A DNA stretch of 9,105 nucleotides, taken from an uncultured Planctomycetaceae bacterium (GTDB lineage: Bacteria; Planctomycetota; Planctomycetia; Planctomycetales; Planctomycetaceae). This document shows, piece after piece, positions 5,990 to 9,105 of this stretch. Each line of letters begins with the position of its first letter. Positions within the stretch are counted from its first letter, which is position 1. Both the position numbers and the translations under genes were made by a program. The stretch spans positions 1 through 9,105 of the forward strand of contig CALJUK010000930.1 in assembly GCA_937975745.1 (NCBI GenBank), written 5' to 3'. The notes below the pieces were generated by a model that saw nothing but the letters and a program-made list of their open reading frames with translations, did not search any database and was not told the origin of the DNA.

Positions 5990-6226
5990 TCAGCGGCTGG
6001 AGACCGACCAGGTCCACGCGCCAACAATCGTCATAGCGAAGATCGTATACAGAAAAATCAGCGCGAGCATTTTGCCGATGGCCCGGCCAGCTTTCTGGTC
6101 ATCCGCGACGAAGTCGGCCAACTCGTCGGGCTGAAACAACTCGTCCAAACCGACGGCCTCGACGGTATGCCCGGCCGGCTCCGTTGTGGCGTGAGTGTCG
6201 GTGTGTGTTGCGTGCTGTTCCGCCAT
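5990..6226 (-). CDS. Small single-pass membrane protein, unknown function
   Basis: 78 residues. The start is ATG 6226 with GGGAG 10 bases upstream. Residues 1-20 are rich in His, Thr and Glu (AEQHATHTDTHATTEPAGH). Residues 27-50 are acidic and amphipathic (LDELFQPDELADFVADDQK). About 51-73 form one transmembrane helix (IGKMLALIFLYTIFAMTIVG) ending W-T-W-S-V. The N-terminal half is probably cytoplasmic, given no signal peptide, but topology is uncertain. It follows the PIG-L gene on the same strand after 119 bases, so it may be co-transcribed, although a possible terminator lies between. The His-rich start might bind metal. I recognise no family. Confidence 0.7.
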   Translation of the reverse strand: MAEQHATHTDTHATTEPAGHTVEAVGLDELFQPDELADFVADDQKAGRAIGKMLALIFLYTIFAMTIVGAWTWSVSSR

Positions 6227-6331
6227 GTCGCTCAGCTCCCGCTGTCAGTTACGGCAATAATCCAGTTCCGACCGGACGTGATGTCTGATGGAACGGTGTT
6301 TCCAGTTGATGGCCCATTCTGTCGAAAATCG

Positions 6332-6345
6332 CTCGATGTGTCGAG
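6332..6345 (-). terminator. Possible weak terminator directly after the PIG-L stop codon
   Basis: CTCGA-CACA-TCGAG on the minus strand begins at the base after the TGA (complement of 6346-6348) and is followed by CGATTTTCG, a short T run at 6325-6328. The 5-bp stem and four T residues are marginal, so some readthrough into the small membrane gene is likely. Confidence 0.3.
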
Positions 6346-7146
6346 TCAAGCCGAAGCGTTTCTGCCGGTCGTATGGACGAGCTTCGGACCGAGCAATTCG
6401 AGCAGGAAGTTGTCGTGTGGATAGGGATGGCCAACATGCTGACGAAAGCCTTCGCCAAACGCGGTTCCGATTTCGCTCCCCCTGCCCTGTGACCAGCGGC
6501 GGCAACCCTCCAGATACTCGTCCAGGCCGTGCTGCCGCCTCAGCCAATTCCGTTGGCTTTCGTGGCAAGCCAACATCGCGATTTTCTGTTCGAATGTCTG
6601 GCTGACATCCACGACAAAATCGGTTGGGATCGGCTCGCCGTACAGGTCCGCCCCGGTGATGGGGGCGACGTAATAGATGTGCGGAATATGGTCCAGCGCA
6701 GGGGCCGGGTCGGGCACCTCTGTATCGTAGTTGGGGGCTGGGGCGGCAAAGCAGGCGTCACGGACCAGACGGCTGGTGAACTCGTGATCGCTCATGTAGT
6801 CCACAGGTGGTGCCGTCATGACAATGTCAGGCCGGACTTTGCGAAGCACTTCGGTCACGCGGCGGCGGCTGAGGTTGTCCACCACGATGGATAAGTCCCG
6901 AAATTCCAGGCAGATGTAATCGGCTCCCAGCATGTCGGCCGCCTGCTTGGCTTCGCCCCGCCGGATGCGGGAGATCTCTTCAGGAGAATACTCGGCACTG
7001 CCACAGTCTCCGGGTGTCATTGTGGCAATCGTGATGGGGCAGCCTAACTGTTTCAGCAGTCCCAATGTTCCCGCGCATTGGATTTCCACGTCGTCCGGGT
7101 GGGCGTGAATCGCGAGGACAACGGGAGGTGAACTCGGGGACTTCAT
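6346..7146 (-). CDS. PIG-L/LmbE family zinc-dependent deacetylase
   Basis: 266 residues. The start is ATG 7146, with AAAGGA 5 bases upstream. The family removes N-acetyl groups from GlcNAc-containing molecules (GlcNAc-PI, mycothiol and bacillithiol precursors, other amino sugars). Seen here: the Rossmann-like start PVVLAIHAHPDDVE with zinc ligands His16 and Asp19 and the base Asp18; a helix ending SRIRRGEAKQAADMLGADYICL; and PPVDYMSDHEFTS with Asp120-His121, where His121 would be the third zinc ligand. No signal peptide, so it should be cytoplasmic. It diverges from the NagB–PIG-L fusion gene across 340 bases, suggesting a shared role in amino-sugar use or thiol-cofactor synthesis. The exact substrate cannot be read from the sequence; BshB-like activity is possible but I see nothing specific to it. 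Confidence 0.93.
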   Translation of the reverse strand: MKSPSSPPVVLAIHAHPDDVEIQCAGTLGLLKQLGCPITIATMTPGDCGSAEYSPEEISRIRRGEAKQAADMLGADYICLEFRDLSIVVDNLSRRRVTEVLRKVRPDIVMTAPPVDYMSDHEFTSRLVRDACFAAPAPNYDTEVPDPAPALDHIPHIYYVAPITGADLYGEPIPTDFVVDVSQTFEQKIAMLACHESQRNWLRRQHGLDEYLEGCRRWSQGRGSEIGTAFGEGFRQHVGHPYPHDNFLLELLGPKLVHTTGRNASA

Positions 7147-7486
7147 GTGATTCCTTTGTCACAAACGTTGTGGTAGCATGGGACGGGGCGCTCGCACGCG
7201 AATCTCTTGCGACGAAAACCAGCTTGGGGCAGTTTATCAGCTCCCACAGGATTTCACACCGAGACCATCGCCTCGGCAGACGGAAGGCGAACCGCCCTGT
7301 AGCAGCGGCGGAAATCGATTCCGCCAGAAGAATCTGCGGCGAAAACTGCGTCCGGTCGGGCGGTGGCGATGGACAACGCCCGTCTGTTGGGGCACGATGG
7401 TGGCAGGGCTAGGGATTCGGCCCTTGGGAACCGGTATTCGAGGCGACGGCTTCGGTAGTTTTGTACACATTGTAAGCAGGCACGTG
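7147..7486. other. Divergent spacer between the two PIG-L-containing genes, 340 bases
   Basis: The plus-strand frame of the fusion gene stays open back to the TGA at 7148, with alternative ATGs at 7178 and 7397. The encoded extension is Arg/Gly/Pro-rich and unlike NagB, so I treat it as non-coding. A 19-bp palindrome lies at 7307-7325. I see no convincing paired promoter boxes. Confidence 0.5.
7307..7325. promoter_or_regulatory. 19-bp palindrome, candidate operator
   Basis: GGCGGAA (7307-7313), ATCGA, TTCCGCC (7319-7325): perfect 7-bp arms with a 5-base centre that is also nearly symmetric. It sits near the middle of the spacer between divergent amino-sugar genes, a usual place for a shared dimeric regulator site. 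As RNA it would form a hairpin. Confidence 0.35.
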
Positions 7487-9105
7487 ATGGCTACTGACGT
7501 AACAATTCGTCGTGGTGCTTCCTCCCACGGATCGCAGTATCTTCGGCATACGAAGGCGCCGACGCTGGTATTTCCGACTCCTAAAGATGTCGACCGGCAC
7601 GTCTCGCTGGTGATTGAGAGTCTCATCCGCGAGAACAACTCCGCCGGGCTGACGACAGTCCTCGGTCTGGCGACCGGGTCGACACCCATCGGTGTTTACC
7701 GCGAATTGATCCGGCTGCATCGCGAGGAAGACCTCGATTTCTCGAATGTCGTGACGTTTAATCTCGACGAGTACTGGCCGATGGATCCGAATTCGATCCA
7801 CAGCTATCACCGCTTCATGTACGAGACGTTCTTCAACTACGTCAACATTCCCGCCGAAAACATTCACATTCCCGACGGGACAATTGCCAACCGAGATATC
7901 GATTCCTACTGCGAAATGTATGAACGGGCCATCGAAAAGGCCGGCGGTATCGACATTCAGCTGCTCGGCATCGGACGGACGGGCCACATCGGCTTCAACG
8001 AACCGGGCAGTTCCCGCAACAGTCGCACGCGGCAAATTATGCTCGACCCGACCACGCGGAAAGACGCTGCCAGCGACTTCTTCGGCGAGGAAAACGTTCC
8101 GCAGCAGGCCCTGACCATGGGGGTCGGAACAATTCTGGCTGCCAAGAAGATCATCATGATGGGGCTTGGCGAGCACAAAGCTCCCATCCTCCGTCGGGCC
8201 GTCGAGGGAGAAGTCTGCGACAGCGTGCCGGCCACGTTCTTGCAGACGCACCCCAACGCCATCTTTGCCATCGATCGGGCGGCCGCCAGCCAGCTCACCG
8301 CAATTCGGACGCCGTGGCTGGTCGGATCGGTCGATTGGACGCCCGCCATGGAGAAACGGGCCGTCATCTGGCTGTCGCAGCGCTGCCAGAAGCCATTGCT
8401 CAAGCTGGAAGCGTCTGATTTCCTGGACGGACATCTGCACGAATTGGTCAGCCAGCGGGGCTCGGTCGAGACCGTCCGGCAGGAGGTTTTCGACGATCTG
8501 CTCAGTGGAATCTGCACGTCACCCGGCGGTCCGTCGCCGCAGTCGATCATCGTCTTCAGTCCGCATCCCGATGACGACGTGATCTCGATGGGGGGCACAC
8601 TGATCAATCTGGCCGGACAAGGCCACGATGTCCACATCGCCTATATGACCAGCGGTAATATCGCCGTCTTCGATCACGATGCCGAGCGGCATATCGAGTA
8701 TGTCGAAGAGATCCTGGAGATCTTCGGCTACGATTCGCCCGAGTTCACCGAGAAAATCAACAAGATGCGCGCGTCCATTGCCAGGAGAGAACCTGGCGAA
8801 CCGGACACGCCCGAATTGCTCGCGGCCAAGGGACTGATTCGCAAGACAGAAGCCGCCGCGGCCGCATTGACGGCAGGTGTTCCCGCCGAACGGCTGGCCT
8901 TCCTGGATCTTCCTTTCTATCGCACCGGGGAAGTGGCCAAACGACCGATCGGCGACGAAGACGTCCAGATCATCTCCGATCTGTTGCGAAAATTGAATCC
9001 GGGGCAGATTTACGTCGCCGGCGATTTGTCCGACCCACACGGGACGCACCGGCTGTGCGCCCAGGCAATCATTCGGGCGCTGGATGTGGTCGCGGAAGAA
9101 GGGAT
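7487..9105 (+). CDS. nagB: Glucosamine-6-phosphate deaminase-like domain fused to a PIG-L deacetylase domain, 3' end off window
   Basis: 539 codons are visible from ATG 7487 (AGCAGG, 6-base gap), with no stop before the right edge. About 40 residues precede a NagB domain (roughly 43-300): GLATGSTP (60-67), FNLDEYW with Asp94 (E. coli Asp72, the proton-shuttling base), GIGRTGHIGFNEP (161-173) and EHKAPILRRAVEG with Lys231 (Lys208). His167 and Glu172 match His143 and Glu148. Thr165 replaces catalytic Asp141, and Asp197 in S-D-F-F replaces phosphate-binding Arg172. After a linker, a PIG-L domain starts near 350, with the zinc motif HPDDD (360-364) and DPHGTH (516-521). The fusion is known: B. 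theta BT_0258 is of this type. It could deacetylate and then deaminate an amino sugar in one protein; the substitutions make true glucosamine-6-phosphate deaminase activity uncertain. Confidence 0.92.
   Translation, partial: MATDVTIRRGASSHGSQYLRHTKAPTLVFPTPKDVDRHVSLVIESLIRENNSAGLTTVLGLATGSTPIGVYRELIRLHREEDLDFSNVVTFNLDEYWPMDPNSIHSYHRFMYETFFNYVNIPAENIHIPDGTIANRDIDSYCEMYERAIEKAGGIDIQLLGIGRTGHIGFNEPGSSRNSRTRQIMLDPTTRKDAASDFFGEENVPQQALTMGVGTILAAKKIIMMGLGEHKAPILRRAVEGEVCDSVPATFLQTHPNAIFAIDRAAASQLTAIRTPWLVGSVDWTPAMEKRAVIWLSQRCQKPLLKLEASDFLDGHLHELVSQRGSVETVRQEVFDDLLSGICTSPGGPSPQSIIVFSPHPDDDVISMGGTLINLAGQGHDVHIAYMTSGNIAVFDHDAERHIEYVEEILEIFGYDSPEFTEKINKMRASIARREPGEPDTPELLAAKGLIRKTEAAAAALTAGVPAERLAFLDLPFYRTGEVAKRPIGDEDVQIISDLLRKLNPGQIYVAGDLSDPHGTHRLCAQAIIRALDVVAEEG

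Noticed and set aside
7178..7486. N-terminal extension of the NagB fusion from ATG 7178 or 7397
   Set aside because: The frame is open, but the encoded residues are Arg/Gly/Pro-rich and unlike NagB, ribosome-binding sites are poor, and the ATG at 7487 gives the N-terminal length expected for the fused family.
7409..8440. 343-codon minus-strand open frame opposite the NagB domain
   Set aside because: The plus strand encodes clear NagB motifs here. The antisense translation has no family character, which is common in GC-rich DNA.
1..9105. CRISPR arrays, tRNA or rRNA genes, insertion-sequence ends
   Set aside because: I saw no regularly spaced direct repeats, tRNA cloverleaf with CCA end, rRNA signature or transposase with terminal repeats.

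Overview
The window is GC-rich bacterial DNA. The set of genes (a NagB–LmbE fusion, a stand-alone PIG-L deacetylase, a cysteine-free thioredoxin-fold protein, and a BRCT–MerR–TPR protein) suggests a member of the Planctomycetota. This is an inference from gene style; there is no rRNA or other taxonomic marker here.

Layout from left to right: (1) 1-928, minus strand: 5' part of a lipoprotein-type HlyD/RND membrane fusion protein that runs off the left edge. (2) 929-1324: divergent spacer with a good sigma70-type promoter for the fusion protein and a foldable leader next to the following gene. (3) 1325-2695, plus strand: a secreted-type protein with a C-terminal thioredoxin fold, split by one in-frame TGA at 1820-1822 into 165-residue and about 283-residue pieces. 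(4) 2696-2916: convergent spacer with hairpins. (5) 2917-4182, minus strand: serine hydroxymethyltransferase (glyA). (6) 4183-4516: divergent spacer with a perfect 8-bp inverted repeat. (7) 4517-5851, plus strand: a BRCT + MerR-type helix-turn-helix + TPR protein. (8) 5852-5989: convergent spacer with two hairpins. (9) 5990-6226 and 6346-7146, both minus strand: a 78-residue single-pass membrane protein downstream of a PIG-L/LmbE zinc deacetylase. (10) 7147-7486: divergent spacer with a 19-bp palindrome. (11) 7487-9105, plus strand: glucosamine-6-phosphate deaminase-like domain fused to a second PIG-L domain, cut by the right edge.

The genes do not form one pathway. The right end looks like an amino-sugar module: a PIG-L deacetylase and a deaminase–PIG-L fusion diverge from one spacer, so they may be co-regulated. 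glyA supplies one-carbon units and glycine and is housekeeping. The BRCT–MerR–TPR protein is the least conventional gene, because it joins a DNA-repair-type recognition domain, a DNA-binding domain and a protein-interaction scaffold.

The points most worth checking are the in-frame TGA, the BRCT–MerR–TPR architecture, the altered catalytic residues in the deaminase domain, the structured leader at 1222-1304, and a recurring GGAC-GTYA-GTCC mini-hairpin at gene 3' ends. All base pairing was found by eye, without folding software.
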